Assembly (NCBI GenBank): GCA_026391075.1
Contig: JAPLES010000029.1
Span: 11,275-50,543, forward strand
Direction: 5' to 3'
DNA from: Bacteroidota bacterium
GTDB taxonomy: Bacteria; Bacteroidota; Bacteroidia; Chitinophagales; LD1
Length of the DNA stretch: 39,269 nucleotides
The translations under genes were made by a program, and so were the position numbers. The notes beneath the pieces were generated by a model. The model did not search any database, had not been told where the DNA came from, and was given only the letters and a program-made list of their open reading frames with translations. Shown in pieces: positions 15,977-24,557 of this stretch. Within the stretch, counting starts at the first letter, position 1; every line of letters starts with the position of its first letter.

Positions 15977-17185
15977 TCAGGAAAGTATTTTCACCGCACG
16001 TTTTAGTGCATTGGCTGTTGCATCAATTTCTTCTTTGGTGTTGTAAAATGCAAATGATGCGCGGCAGGTTCCCTCCATTTTTAATCTATCCATTAATGGT
16101 TGACAGCAGTGATGACCTGTGCGAATAGCGATGCCTTGTTCGTTGAGCAGAACACCTAAATCGTAAGGATGAATATCGTTTACGAGGAACGAAATAACAG
16201 AAGCTTTGTTTTTAGCTGTTCCCACAATTCGCAAACCTTCCACTTCTAAGAATTTCTCCGTTCCGTATGCAAGTAGTTCATCTTCATAGGCAGAAATGTT
16301 TTCTAAACCAATTTCGTTGATGTAATTCAATGCCGCGCCTAATGAAATTCCTCCTTCAATATGCGGAGTGCCTGCTTCAAATTTATAAGGCAAATCGTTG
16401 TAAGTAGTTCCTGCAAACGAAACACTCTTTATCATTTCTCCACCGCCCATGTATGGATTCATTTTCTCTAACAGTTCTTCTTTACCATAAAGAATTCCTA
16501 TTCCTGTTCCCGCAAAAACTTTGTGTCCGCTAAAGCCAAGGAAATCGCAATCCAAATCTTTTACATCTACTTTCTTATGTGGTAAGGCTTGCGCTCCATC
16601 AATAAAAACTACTGCACCCACTTCATGCGCTGCGCGAATAATTTCTTTTACAGGATGAATAGAGCCGAGAGCATTAGAAATATAGGCAATGGAAACAATC
16701 TTCGTTTTTTCTGAAAGCAGTTTGAGATATTCTTCGAAGATTATTTCACCTGAATCTGTGATAGGGATTACGCGAAGTGTTGCGCCTTTTTCTTCGCACA
16801 GCATTTGCCAAGGAACAATATTACTATGGTGTTCCATTTCGCTTACAATAATTTCATCACCGGCTTTGATAAACTTTCTTCCATAAGAAGTAGCTACCAA
16901 ATTTACCGCTTCGGTAGTGCCACGCACAAAATTTATTTCGCGCTCGCTGGCGTTTATATGTTGTGCAACAGTCTTGCGCGCGTCTTCATATTTCTCTGTA
17001 GCCATTTGCGCTAAGTGATGCGCACCGCGATGAATGTTGCTGTTGTATTGTTTGTAGTAATCTTCAATTGCGTTGATAACCGCCAAAGGCTTTTGCGAAG
17101 TAGCCGCGTTGTCAAAATAAATCAACGGCTTGCCATTTACATGTTGATGTAAAATGGGAAATTGAGAGCGGATAGAATCATTCAT
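15977..17185 (-). CDS. sufS: Cysteine desulfurase SufS
   Basis: A 402-residue PLP-dependent group II desulfurase, converting L-cysteine to L-alanine and giving a protein persulfide. The PLP lysine is Lys222 in GFSGHKVFAGTG. The catalytic cysteine is Cys360 in RTGHHCCQPLM, and the first histidine block is EMEHHSN (117-122). Compared with E. coli SufS the signature reads CCQP where that enzyme has CAMP. The ATG overlaps the sufD stop codon as TAATG, indicating translational coupling. It works with SufE, encoded two genes downstream. Confidence 0.95.
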   Translation of the reverse strand: MNDSIRSQFPILHQHVNGKPLIYFDNAATSQKPLAVINAIEDYYKQYNSNIHRGAHHLAQMATEKYEDARKTVAQHINASEREINFVRGTTEAVNLVATSYGRKFIKAGDEIIVSEMEHHSNIVPWQMLCEEKGATLRVIPITDSGEIIFEEYLKLLSEKTKIVSIAYISNALGSIHPVKEIIRAAHEVGAVVFIDGAQALPHKKVDVKDLDCDFLGFSGHKVFAGTGIGILYGKEELLEKMNPYMGGGEMIKSVSFAGTTYNDLPYKFEAGTPHIEGGISLGAALNYINEIGLENISAYEDELLAYGTEKFLEVEGLRIVGTAKNKASVISFLVNDIHPYDLGVLLNEQGIAIRTGHHCCQPLMDRLKMEGTCRASFAFYNTKEEIDATANALKRAVKILS

Positions 17186-18492
17186 TAGAAATTCACTTTT
17201 AATTCATCCTTCAACTTATCGCACAAAAACTGACGAATAGGTTTGCTGTGCACATGGTCAATTACTTCATGAGCAAAGGCATAAGTGAGAATTTGAATGG
17301 CTTCGGGTTTCGAAATGCCGCGTGCGCGCAAATAGAAAAGTGCGTTCTCATCTAATTGCCCAACGGTAGCCCCATGACTGCATTTTACATCATCGGCAAA
17401 AATTTCCAATTGCGGTTTTGAATTGATGCTGGCATCATTTGAAAGTAACAATGCTTTGCTCGATTGAAACGCATTTGTTTTTTGCGCGGTTGGTTTTACA
17501 AAAATTTTTCCGTTGAAAACGCCTATGGCTTCATCGTTCAACACGCCTTTATATAATTGGTTACTGGTGCAGTTTGGTGCAACATGGTCAACCAAAATAT
17601 GATTATCAATATGTGCATTTTCTTTACCAAAATACAAACCGTTTAAATCGGCATGTGCGTTTTCGCCAATCAATCGTGAGGTAACATTATTTCGAATGAC
17701 AGGTTTGCCAGTGCCAGTGTTTGGCGAACAAAAAGTAATGGTAGCCGCGCTAAATTTTCCATCTCGCTCCACTTGACTTTCTAACGTATGAATGCCAATG
17801 GCGTTGCTCACTTCCAATTGCAACTTCACAATATCCATAGACGAATTCTTGCCCACATACACTTCCGAAACATGGTTGTATTGCACGTTTATATTACTCG
17901 CATTGCGAAAATCTTCGGCTATCTGAATAGAACCACCATCTTCTACTATCGCTAAACTTCTTGTTTGTGTAAACGCATTGACATCAGAAGCCGTGAAGAA
18001 ATATTGAATGTAGATGGGTTCATTAACCAAAACATTTTTTTGCACGTGAATGAACGCGCCATCATTTACAAACGCAGTATTGAGCGCAGCAAAATGTTCT
18101 TCGGAATAGTTAATCAGTCTACCGAAATGTTTTTCTACTAAAGATGTATGTGTGCTAAAGGCTTCTTTCAAACTGCAAATAGTTAAACCTTTTAAATCAG
18201 GAACAATGCTCAACTCCTGATGAAAAACTCCGTTCAAAAAGATAATTCGAAATGCATAAGGCGGTAAACTGGCAATGTAGTTTTTAACGGCTGCATTAAC
18301 CTGCGAATCTGCGGGAGTAAGTGACAGTTCTTCGTTGAGTTTTGTTTTTATGTTGGTGTATTTCCATTCTTCATGGCGTGAAGTAGGAATGCCAAGCTTT
18401 TCAAAAGCGGTGAACGCACTTTTTCTTAACTCAACAACATTCGTGTTACTGACTTCAGCAAATTGTTTTTCTATATTTTCAGTGAGATTCAT
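17185..18492 (-). CDS. sufD: Fe-S cluster assembly protein SufD
   Basis: A 435-residue member of the SufBD family; SufD pairs with SufB and the ATPase SufC to form the SufBC2D scaffold. The C-terminal core contains FVKPTAQKTNAFQSSKALLL and the ADDVKCSHGATVGQLD block; its histidine in CSHGAT corresponds to the residue in E. coli SufD thought to help bind the nascent cluster. The N-terminal region has the expected SRHEEWKYTN segment. It lies 76 bp after sufC and overlaps sufS by one base. Confidence 0.94.
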   Translation of the reverse strand: MNLTENIEKQFAEVSNTNVVELRKSAFTAFEKLGIPTSRHEEWKYTNIKTKLNEELSLTPADSQVNAAVKNYIASLPPYAFRIIFLNGVFHQELSIVPDLKGLTICSLKEAFSTHTSLVEKHFGRLINYSEEHFAALNTAFVNDGAFIHVQKNVLVNEPIYIQYFFTASDVNAFTQTRSLAIVEDGGSIQIAEDFRNASNINVQYNHVSEVYVGKNSSMDIVKLQLEVSNAIGIHTLESQVERDGKFSAATITFCSPNTGTGKPVIRNNVTSRLIGENAHADLNGLYFGKENAHIDNHILVDHVAPNCTSNQLYKGVLNDEAIGVFNGKIFVKPTAQKTNAFQSSKALLLSNDASINSKPQLEIFADDVKCSHGATVGQLDENALFYLRARGISKPEAIQILTYAFAHEVIDHVHSKPIRQFLCDKLKDELKVNF

Positions 18493-18506
18493 GTCAAAAT
18501 TTATTT

Positions 18507-18536
18507 AACCACTAAGAACAGTAAGTTCCTTAAGAC
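18507..18536. repeat. 9-bp periodic repeat in the sufC-sufD spacer
   Basis: Three successive nonamers end in TAA: AACCACTAA, GAACAGTAA, GTTCCTTAA. They occupy the 76-bp gap between sufC and sufD. Similar periodic intergenic sequences are, from memory, common in Bacteroidota; their role is unknown. Confidence 0.45.
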
Positions 18537-18568
18537 CTTTTGGATTTCATTTCCGAATTATCAAATTT

Positions 18569-19327
18569 TCAAATTAACTCTCCAACCTCTTCTTTTATCC
18601 AATCATATCCCTGCTCTTCTAATTTCAACGCCAATTCTTTTCCTCCGCTTTTTACAATTCTTCCTCCATACATGACATGCACAAAATCGGGAACGATGTA
18701 ATTCAGCAAACGTTGATAGTGCGTGATAATTAGAAAACTTCTGTTTTTACTTTTTAATTGATTTACTCCATTAGCCACAATGCGAAGCGCATCAATATCT
18801 AAACCCGAATCAGTTTCATCTAATAAACAAAGCGCAGGTTCAAGCATTGCCATTTGAAAAATTTCGTTTCGCTTTTTTTCACCGCCACTAAATCCTTCAT
18901 TGATAGAACGACTGGTGAACTCTTTATTCATTTCCACCAACGCTAATTTCTCTTTCATCAGTTTCAAAAAATCTTTTGCATCCATTGGGTCGAGACCATG
19001 ATGTTTGCGCTTAGCGTTTACTGCGGCTTTCATAAAGTTAGTGGTACTTACGCCTGGAATTTCTACAGGATATTGAAAAGCCAAAAACACACCTTCCCGC
19101 GCACGCTCATCGGCACCCATTTCTAATAAATTTTTCCCATTGAAAATTACTTCGCCCGAAAGCACTTCGTATTCTTCTTTGCCTGCAAGGGTTGAAGCCA
19201 AGGTTGATTTGCCGGTTCCGTTTGGTCCCATGATGGCATGAATTTCTCCATCCTTAATTTCAAGATTGAAATCACTAAGGATTTTCTTTTCGCCTATGGC
19301 TACCGTTAGATTTTTGATGCTTAGCAT
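18569..19327 (-). CDS. sufC: Fe-S cluster assembly ATPase SufC
   Basis: I start at the ATG at 19327 (252 residues, [15 protein letters not shown]), which matches SufC family length; the frame continues 17 codons upstream with Lys/Arg-rich sequence atypical of SufC. It is an ABC-type ATPase: Walker A GPNGTGKS (34-41), Q-loop FLAFQYP, ABC signature [11 protein letters not shown] (146-156), Walker B CLLDE (167-171), then the TDSGLD loop typical of SufC and the H-loop [12 protein letters not shown] binding reshapes the SufBCD complex during cluster assembly. It is preceded by an unusually long 173-bp spacer after sufB. Confidence 0.95.
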   Translation of the reverse strand: MLSIKNLTVAIGEKKILSDFNLEIKDGEIHAIMGPNGTGKSTLASTLAGKEEYEVLSGEVIFNGKNLLEMGADERAREGVFLAFQYPVEIPGVSTTNFMKAAVNAKRKHHGLDPMDAKDFLKLMKEKLALVEMNKEFTSRSINEGFSGGEKKRNEIFQMAMLEPALCLLDETDSGLDIDALRIVANGVNQLKSKNRSFLIITHYQRLLNYIVPDFVHVMYGGRIVKSGGKELALKLEEQGYDWIKEEVGELI

Positions 19328-19500
19328 TCTTCTTCGTTTTTCTTTTTGTAAGTTCTGTATTTTCAGATGCGTAAGCATCTTTTCTTAGTTCTTCGTAAAT
19401 CGGTTTTAGGATTTTAGAATAAATCGTTTTGCCGATTTTGTATCCTCTAAATATTTTCAGAATCATTTTTCACAGCAGATTATTCAGATTAACGCAAATT
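19328..19500 (-). other. sufB-sufC spacer with hairpins and periodic repeat
   Basis: This 173-bp gap within the operon contains a perfect hairpin with a GNRA-type loop on the plus strand (AGATGC-GTAA-GCATCT, 19365-19380), a second perfect inverted repeat AAATCG/CGATTT (19421-19438), and next to the sufB end a periodic CAGATTA motif (about 19475-19500). A 63-codon frame starting at ATG 19466 on the minus strand runs through it and overlaps the sufC start; its Lys-rich product has no recognisable domain and I do not call it a gene. Confidence 0.5.
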
Positions 19501-20946
19501 TTATCCCACGCTTCCCTCTAATGATATACTCAACAATTTTTGCGCCTCCACCATAAACTCCATCGGCAACTGCTTAAAAACTTCTTTGCAATAACCGTTT
19601 ATAATCATGCTCACTGCTTCTTCGTTTGTCAATCCTCTTTGATTGCAATAGAATAATAAGTCTTCGCCAATTTTTGAAGTTGTGGCTTCATGTTCTACTT
19701 TACCAGTCATGTTCTTTATTTCCAGATAAGGAAAAGTATGCGCCCCGCATTTATCGCCAATCAATAAACTATCGCACTGCGAAAAGTTATACGCGTTGTC
19801 TGCCGTCTTGTGAACCTGCACTTGCCCGCGATAAGAGTTTTGTGATTTACCTGCGCTAATTCCTTTGCTTACAATTCTGCTTCGCGTGTTTTTACCAATG
19901 TGAATCATCTTGGTGCCAGTGTCGGCTTGCTGATAGTTGTTAGTAACAGCCACAGAATAAAATTCACCTATAGAGTTATCTCCCTTTAAAATACAAGAAG
20001 GATATTTCCATGTGATAGCAGAACCGGTTTCTACCTGTGTCCAGCTAATTTTTGAATTCTTTCCCTTGCACATGCCGCGCTTAGTTACGAAGTTGTAGAT
20101 ACCGCCCTTGCCTTCTTTATCTCCTGGATACCAATTCTGAACGGTAGAATATTTTATCTCCGCATTGTCCATGGTTATGAGTTCTACTACTGCTGCATGC
20201 AATTGATTTTCATCGCGCATAGGTGCTGTGCAACCTTCGAGATACGAAACATAACTTCCTTCTTCAGCAATAATTAATGTGCGTTCAAACTGTCCTGTGT
20301 TTTCTGCGTTAATACGGAAGTAAGTAGAAAGTTCCATTGGGCAACGAACGCCTTTTGGAATAAAAACAAAACTCCCATCGCTGAAAACTGCGCTGTTTAA
20401 AGCTGCATAGTAATTATCCCGCTGAGGAACTACGCTTCCTAAATATTGCTTCACCAGTTCCGGGTGCTCACGAATAGCTTCTGAAATTGAACAGAAAATA
20501 ATTCCTTTTTCTTTCAACGATTCGCGAAAAGTAGTAATCACACTTTCGCTATCCATTACATAATCAACTGCTACACCCGCCAATAACTTTTGCTCCTGAA
20601 TGGGAATTCCGAGTTTGTCGTAAGTGCTACGAATTTCAGGGTCAACATCATCTAAAGAGTTGATGACTTTTTTCTTTTTCTGTGCTGCGTAATAAATAAT
20701 GCTTTGGAAATCTATGTTCGGAAAGTGAACGTTCTGCCATTTGGGTTGTTCCATTTTCAACCATGCTTTGTAGGCTTTCAAACGCCACTCGAGCATCCAC
20801 TCGGGCTCATTTTTTTTGGCAGAAATAAAACGGACCGTGTCTTCACTCAAACCAACAGCGGCAAACTCCTGCTCAATGTTGGTGGTGAAGCCATATTTGT
20901 AGTCGTTACCTACTACTTCGTCAATAATTTTATCGTTCTCTGCCAT
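19501..20946 (-). CDS. sufB: Fe-S cluster assembly protein SufB
   Basis: I start at the ATG at 20946 (481 residues, [19 protein letters not shown]); the frame extends 12 codons to a GTG, but that extension runs across the predicted promoter box. SufB is the scaffold subunit that receives sulfur from SufE and builds the Fe-S cluster with SufC and SufD. Family hallmarks are [35 protein letters not shown] and the C-terminal [19 protein letters not shown], which contains the cysteine (of CGAHT) equivalent to E. coli Cys405. First gene of the suf operon. Confidence 0.95.
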   Translation of the reverse strand: MAENDKIIDEVVGNDYKYGFTTNIEQEFAAVGLSEDTVRFISAKKNEPEWMLEWRLKAYKAWLKMEQPKWQNVHFPNIDFQSIIYYAAQKKKKVINSLDDVDPEIRSTYDKLGIPIQEQKLLAGVAVDYVMDSESVITTFRESLKEKGIIFCSISEAIREHPELVKQYLGSVVPQRDNYYAALNSAVFSDGSFVFIPKGVRCPMELSTYFRINAENTGQFERTLIIAEEGSYVSYLEGCTAPMRDENQLHAAVVELITMDNAEIKYSTVQNWYPGDKEGKGGIYNFVTKRGMCKGKNSKISWTQVETGSAITWKYPSCILKGDNSIGEFYSVAVTNNYQQADTGTKMIHIGKNTRSRIVSKGISAGKSQNSYRGQVQVHKTADNAYNFSQCDSLLIGDKCGAHTFPYLEIKNMTGKVEHEATTSKIGEDLLFYCNQRGLTNEEAVSMIINGYCKEVFKQLPMEFMVEAQKLLSISLEGSVG

Positions 20947-20960
20947 AAAAATTGTGGGTG

Positions 20961-20968
20961 CAAATCTA
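20961..20968 (-). promoter_or_regulatory. Candidate -7 box of the suf operon
   Basis: TAGATTTG on the minus strand is a perfect TAnnTTTG match ending 14 bp before the sufB ATG, implying a leader of about 10 bases or less. The -33 position has no TTTG and is covered by the dyad at 20984-21002, as expected of a regulated promoter. Confidence 0.55.
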
Positions 20969-20983
20969 ATCGGATTTTGCACA

Positions 20984-21002
20984 GTTTAGACAGGTTCTAA
21001 AC
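20984..21002. promoter_or_regulatory. Perfect dyad at the suf promoter, possible operator
   Basis: GTTTAGA-caggt-TCTAAAC: two 7-bp arms, perfectly complementary, with a 5-bp spacer. It starts 15 bp upstream of the -7 box, so it spans the -33 region of the suf promoter. A dyad this size fits a dimeric helix-turn-helix regulator. Which one is unknown; no regulator gene is adjacent. It could alternatively be part of an MFS-gene terminator, but there is no T-run. Confidence 0.5.
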
Positions 21003-21037
21003 AAAATTAAAGCAGATAAAGTTCATGAAATGAGGAA

Positions 21038-22300
21038 CTATTCCTCGATAACTGTGCTGATAACCGGGGCAACCTCAGCATTGAAGGCAAAGAAAAAAAC
21101 TAAACCCGCGAGTAATGTCATTGCTGCAGCAACAATCATTGGCAAGCGAACATCAAAGTTCAAAAGAAAACCTGCGATGATAGGTGGAATGGTAAACGCA
21201 AACGACTGCATAGATTGTTGAATGCCGAGCATTTCGCCTTGACTATCCTTGGATGCTAATGACGAAACAATACTTGTTTGGTTGGGTTGTGTGAGTCCTT
21301 GAAAAATGGCGATGAAAGGATTGCAGAAGTAAAGTAGATAGGGTTGGTCAGGTACTAATACCAATAGAATTGCCATCGCTAATCCAAACAAAGAAAAGCG
21401 CAACACCTTTGAAGGTGCTAAGCGTTTAGCTACTTGCCGAGTAATTCCCCCTTGTGTAATCGCAATCCAAATGCCTATGTAGCCAAACAACATTCCTATT
21501 TGCGCATTGGTAAAATGAAATTTATGTATGAGGTAAACCTGGTTGAACTGCATAAAAAAACTCCAGCCGAATGCTTGAAAAAATATGGTAAGCAGTATCA
21601 CCCGCATGTTCTCCATGCGAATTGCTTTTCGCAAATTGTGAATGCCCGCAAAAATGGTTAGCTCTTTTGTTTCGACAGGAACAAAGGTTTCTGGAAATTG
21701 TTTGTAAACGTAAATCATGTTTACCACGGTAAGAAAAGCGGTGAACACTAATGGAGTGGAAGGATTGAACCACGAAACAATTGATGGGCTAGAAAGAATT
21801 CCCCCAAGTGTTGGTCCAAGAATAAATCCTAAACCAAAAGCCATTCCTACAATACCAAAGTTTTTTGCTTTCTCTTCCGGTTTGCTTACATCGGCTAAAG
21901 CAGCGAGTGCGATAGAAATATTTCCTCCCATAAAACCTGGGATGGCGCGCGATACAAAAAGCAACCACAATAATTTGGTTTGAATGGCGTAAGCAAAAAG
22001 TGCATAGCCAATAAAAGTTCCGATGAGCGAAATCTGAAGAATTCTTTTTCTACCAAATCTGTCGGCTAAAGTTCCAAGTATAGGCGCACCGAAAAATTGA
22101 AAGAAAGGAAACGTAGCAGCGAAGAAACCGTACATGATGTTTCTTGTGTGCTCTGCCATTTCGGGCGGAAGAATACTTTGTGCAGGATTCAGAAATAAAT
22201 TTGGAGTAATAGGAATGATGATTCCAATGCCGAGCATATCAATAAACACAGTAATGAAGACAGCGAGAAGTGGACTGATTTGCTTTTTACCCTTAGACAT
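21038..22300 (-). CDS. MFS transporter (DHA1/TetA-like)
   Basis: A 420-residue, 12-helix major-facilitator transporter. The first helix carries DMLGIGIIIP, and motif A between helices 2 and 3 is GTLADRFGRKR (76-86). Motif C, the antiporter signature, is in helix 5 (GMAFGLGFILGPTLGG). These place it with drug:proton antiporters related to TetA, exporting an unidentified compound across the inner membrane. It follows the peptidoglycan-binding gene by 34 bp on the same strand. Naming it a tetracycline pump would go beyond the sequence. Confidence 0.85.
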   Translation of the reverse strand: MSKGKKQISPLLAVFITVFIDMLGIGIIIPITPNLFLNPAQSILPPEMAEHTRNIMYGFFAATFPFFQFFGAPILGTLADRFGRKRILQISLIGTFIGYALFAYAIQTKLLWLLFVSRAIPGFMGGNISIALAALADVSKPEEKAKNFGIVGMAFGLGFILGPTLGGILSSPSIVSWFNPSTPLVFTAFLTVVNMIYVYKQFPETFVPVETKELTIFAGIHNLRKAIRMENMRVILLTIFFQAFGWSFFMQFNQVYLIHKFHFTNAQIGMLFGYIGIWIAITQGGITRQVAKRLAPSKVLRFSLFGLAMAILLVLVPDQPYLLYFCNPFIAIFQGLTQPNQTSIVSSLASKDSQGEMLGIQQSMQSFAFTIPPIIAGFLLNFDVRLPMIVAAAMTLLAGLVFFFAFNAEVAPVISTVIEE

Positions 22301-22334
22301 TATGGATTTGAAATTGGGAAGTGCTTTGCTAAAA

Positions 22335-23396
22335 TTATTCTTTCACTCCCAACGCCTTCAATGGTTCAAGATTTAAATTACCAACGGGCAATCCTTTGTC
22401 TTGCTGAAATTTAATAAGCGCCTGTTTTGTTTTTCCTCCCATTTGGTTGTCAATAACCCCGGGGTCGTATCCTTCGCGTTTCAATGCGTTTTGAATTTCA
22501 GAAATTTTATTATCGGTTACCATTGGCTCACACAAAACTTCTTTCCATTCCTGATAGCCGCCTTTTTTAACCAATACTTTTTTCATTATGGTTTTGTAAG
22601 TAGCCGGTACATCAATTTTATTTTCGCGCTCGGCTTCAATTATTTTTTTGCGTGGAACTACTTTTGTTACTGCAGCTACATCCACTTCGTTGGTAAAAGC
22701 TGGCGTTTTCTCTACCTTCTTACTTACTTTAGTATAAATTGCGGGCACTTCCTTCAAGCACCACACTTCACAATCTTTCGGGTTTGCCGATAAACAATTC
22801 TTATCAGCTTTTCCTCTCACCCACATTTTTGTGGCTTCTGTTACTAATTTATTTTCTGTAACGATTTCATATTGAGCAGGCGTGGTAACCGATCTTTTTG
22901 AAGCGGCTTTTACCATAATAGTATCATAAACTGTTTCATACTTAGCTGGTATTTTTTCAATTTTAACCGAAGCAGGTTTGTCAATTAACTGTTCTTCTTT
23001 TATTTCATACTGGTCAGGAACCAAACAATGCGCATAACACTTTCCGGGCACTCCATCTGCCGGAAAATCAGGCGCACCATTCGGACTGCTTGATTTTGTT
23101 GGCGTTATTGCCTCAACTGTTTTCACGGGCTCAACAACTTTAATTTCTTCCTTTTTGGCAACCGGAGTTTCTTTCACAGTCTCTTGCTTAGCAACTTTTT
23201 TAGGCTGGTCTTTTTGTTCAGCAGGAGTGTTTGGCGGCATTGGAATAGTTTTTCCACCTTCCCAAAGTACTGCGTTTGGGTTTTCGCTTTTGTACTTATC
23301 AATATTCGTCTTGCCCGTGTTAATGAAAATTTGCGCCTTTAACGAAAGGATAAAGAAAGTGGCAAATGTTGACAGTAAAAATTTGGATGGCTTCAT
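22335..23396 (-). CDS. Secreted repeat protein with C-terminal peptidoglycan-binding domain
   Basis: A 353-residue exported protein (signal peptide FLLSTFATFFILSLKAQ). After a Pro/Lys-rich linker (about 50-105) it has five units opening with a [VIT]P-x-x-Y pattern: VPDQYEIKEEQL (126), IPAKYETVYDTI (149), TPAQYEIVTENK (172), VPAIYTKVSKK (217) and VPATYKTIMKK (263). Cysteines cluster before some units (GKCYAHC, CEVWC, VLC), suggesting disulfides. The last about 55 residues (ISEIQNALKREGYDPGVIDN onward) are a PG_binding_1 domain. It probably anchors to the cell wall. Similar PGKCY/PxxY repeats occur, from memory, in Bacteroidota OmpA-type proteins. Confidence 0.8.
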   Translation of the reverse strand: MKPSKFLLSTFATFFILSLKAQIFINTGKTNIDKYKSENPNAVLWEGGKTIPMPPNTPAEQKDQPKKVAKQETVKETPVAKKEEIKVVEPVKTVEAITPTKSSSPNGAPDFPADGVPGKCYAHCLVPDQYEIKEEQLIDKPASVKIEKIPAKYETVYDTIMVKAASKRSVTTPAQYEIVTENKLVTEATKMWVRGKADKNCLSANPKDCEVWCLKEVPAIYTKVSKKVEKTPAFTNEVDVAAVTKVVPRKKIIEAERENKIDVPATYKTIMKKVLVKKGGYQEWKEVLCEPMVTDNKISEIQNALKREGYDPGVIDNQMGGKTKQALIKFQQDKGLPVGNLNLEPLKALGVKE

Positions 23397-23417
23397 AACA
23401 ATGGTTTATGTGTTGTT

Positions 23418-23450
23418 CAAATGTAGATTTTAATCAAATGTAGCCACAAA
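23418..23450 (-). promoter_or_regulatory. Candidate promoter of the peptidoglycan-binding gene
   Basis: Two TACATTTG boxes lie on the minus strand (23425-23418 and 23442-23435). The nearer one is 21 bp from a TTTG -33 element (23450-23447), a good match to the Bacteroidota promoter. The -7 box lies about 21 bp upstream of the ATG. Confidence 0.6.
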
Positions 23451-23505
23451 AATTTCCGTTGCAATTACAAACAGTTTATTCTTGCGTGTTTCAAAAAATA
23501 TTCAA

Positions 23506-24330
23506 ATGGAAAATACAGAACAGTTAAGAGAGCAGATAGAACAGGCCTGGGACGACCGTAAACTTTTGCAATACGAGAAAACTCAGCTAGCCATAAAAGA
23601 AGTAATTGAATTGCTCGACAAGGGCAAAATAAGAATGGCGGACCACAACCTTGCAGGTTGGACGGTGAACGAATGGCTCAAGAAAGCGGTGATTCTCTAT
23701 TTCCCGATTATGCAAATGGAAACTATTGAAGTTGGTCCGTTTGAGTTTCACGATAAAATTCCGTTGAAGAAAAATTATAAGGAACTAGGTGTGCGCGTAG
23801 TACCTCACGCTATTGCACGCTATGGAAGTTATGTAGCAAAGGGCGTAATCATGATGCCGAGTTATGTAAACATAGGGGCGTATGTAGATGAAGGTACCAT
23901 GGTAGATACCTGGGCAACCGTAGGCTCATGTGCGCAGATTGGAAAAAATGTTCACCTGAGTGGTGGCGTTGGAATTGGCGGTGTGTTAGAACCCATTCAA
24001 GCGGCTCCTGTTATTATAGAAGACAACTGTTTTATTGGTTCCCGCTGTATAGTTGTGGAAGGTGTGCGTGTTGAAAAAGAAGCGGTGCTAGGTGCTAACG
24101 TGGTGTTAACTATGAGTACAAAGATTATTGATGTGACTCAAAAAGAACCAATCGAATATAAAGGTGTTGTTCCTGCTCGTTCAGTAGTTATTCCCGGAAG
24201 TTATACCAAAGAATTTCCTGCGGGAAAATATCAAGTTCCTTGTGCTCTCATTATTGGCACCCGAAAAGAATCTACTGATAAAAAGACTTCGTTGAACGAT
24301 GCGCTGCGTGAACACAGCGTGGCCGTGTAG
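23506..24330 (+). CDS. dapD: 2,3,4,5-tetrahydropyridine-2,6-dicarboxylate N-succinyltransferase
   Basis: I start at the ATG at 23506 (274 residues, MENTEQLREQIEQAW), the usual DapD length; the frame reaches 8 codons further to a TTG. The enzyme uses succinyl-CoA to N-succinylate tetrahydrodipicolinate in the lysine/diaminopimelate pathway, so it feeds peptidoglycan synthesis. Residues about 105-205 form a left-handed beta-helix of hexapeptide repeats containing YVNIGAYVDEGTMVDTWATV and VHLSGGVGIGGVLEP, strongly conserved in DapD. The gene stands alone, divergent from the peptidoglycan-binding protein. Confidence 0.95.
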   Translation: MENTEQLREQIEQAWDDRKLLQYEKTQLAIKEVIELLDKGKIRMADHNLAGWTVNEWLKKAVILYFPIMQMETIEVGPFEFHDKIPLKKNYKELGVRVVPHAIARYGSYVAKGVIMMPSYVNIGAYVDEGTMVDTWATVGSCAQIGKNVHLSGGVGIGGVLEPIQAAPVIIEDNCFIGSRCIVVEGVRVEKEAVLGANVVLTMSTKIIDVTQKEPIEYKGVVPARSVVIPGSYTKEFPAGKYQVPCALIIGTRKESTDKKTSLNDALREHSVAV

Positions 24331-24557
24331 TGAGCTGGATAAGGCCGTATGGTAATCATGTTGCAAATCTTCATGAAAGAAGAGAGTCGTTCATTATTTC
24401 ATTAAAGCCAAAATTTATTTCGTTCGGTACGTCTTTAATCTAAAGGCTCCATCGGACGTTTCGAAAAGCACGTGGGGGAGCAGTTTTTTATTTTCTCTTT
24501 AAGATTGTGCCGGTCGTTTGCATAATTCTACCAAGTCTTTTGCAGAAACTTGACTGC
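24331..24557. other. Intergenic, nothing recognised
   Basis: This 227-bp region between the convergent dapD and rsmI genes has no open frame worth calling, no strong hairpin with a T-run and no match to RNA motifs I know. Confidence 0.6.

Noticed and set aside
19275-19466. 63-codon frame between sufB and sufC
   Set aside because: Lys-rich product without a domain; overlaps the sufC start in another frame and is built partly from the hairpin sequences.
21038-22300. Calling the MFS gene a tetracycline-resistance determinant
   Set aside because: Motifs fit the whole DHA1 antiporter group; no residue specific to TetA was verified.
22401-22793. 130-codon plus-strand frame
   Set aside because: Lies wholly inside the peptidoglycan-binding gene on the opposite strand; low-complexity Phe-rich sequence is the antisense image of Lys/Glu codons.
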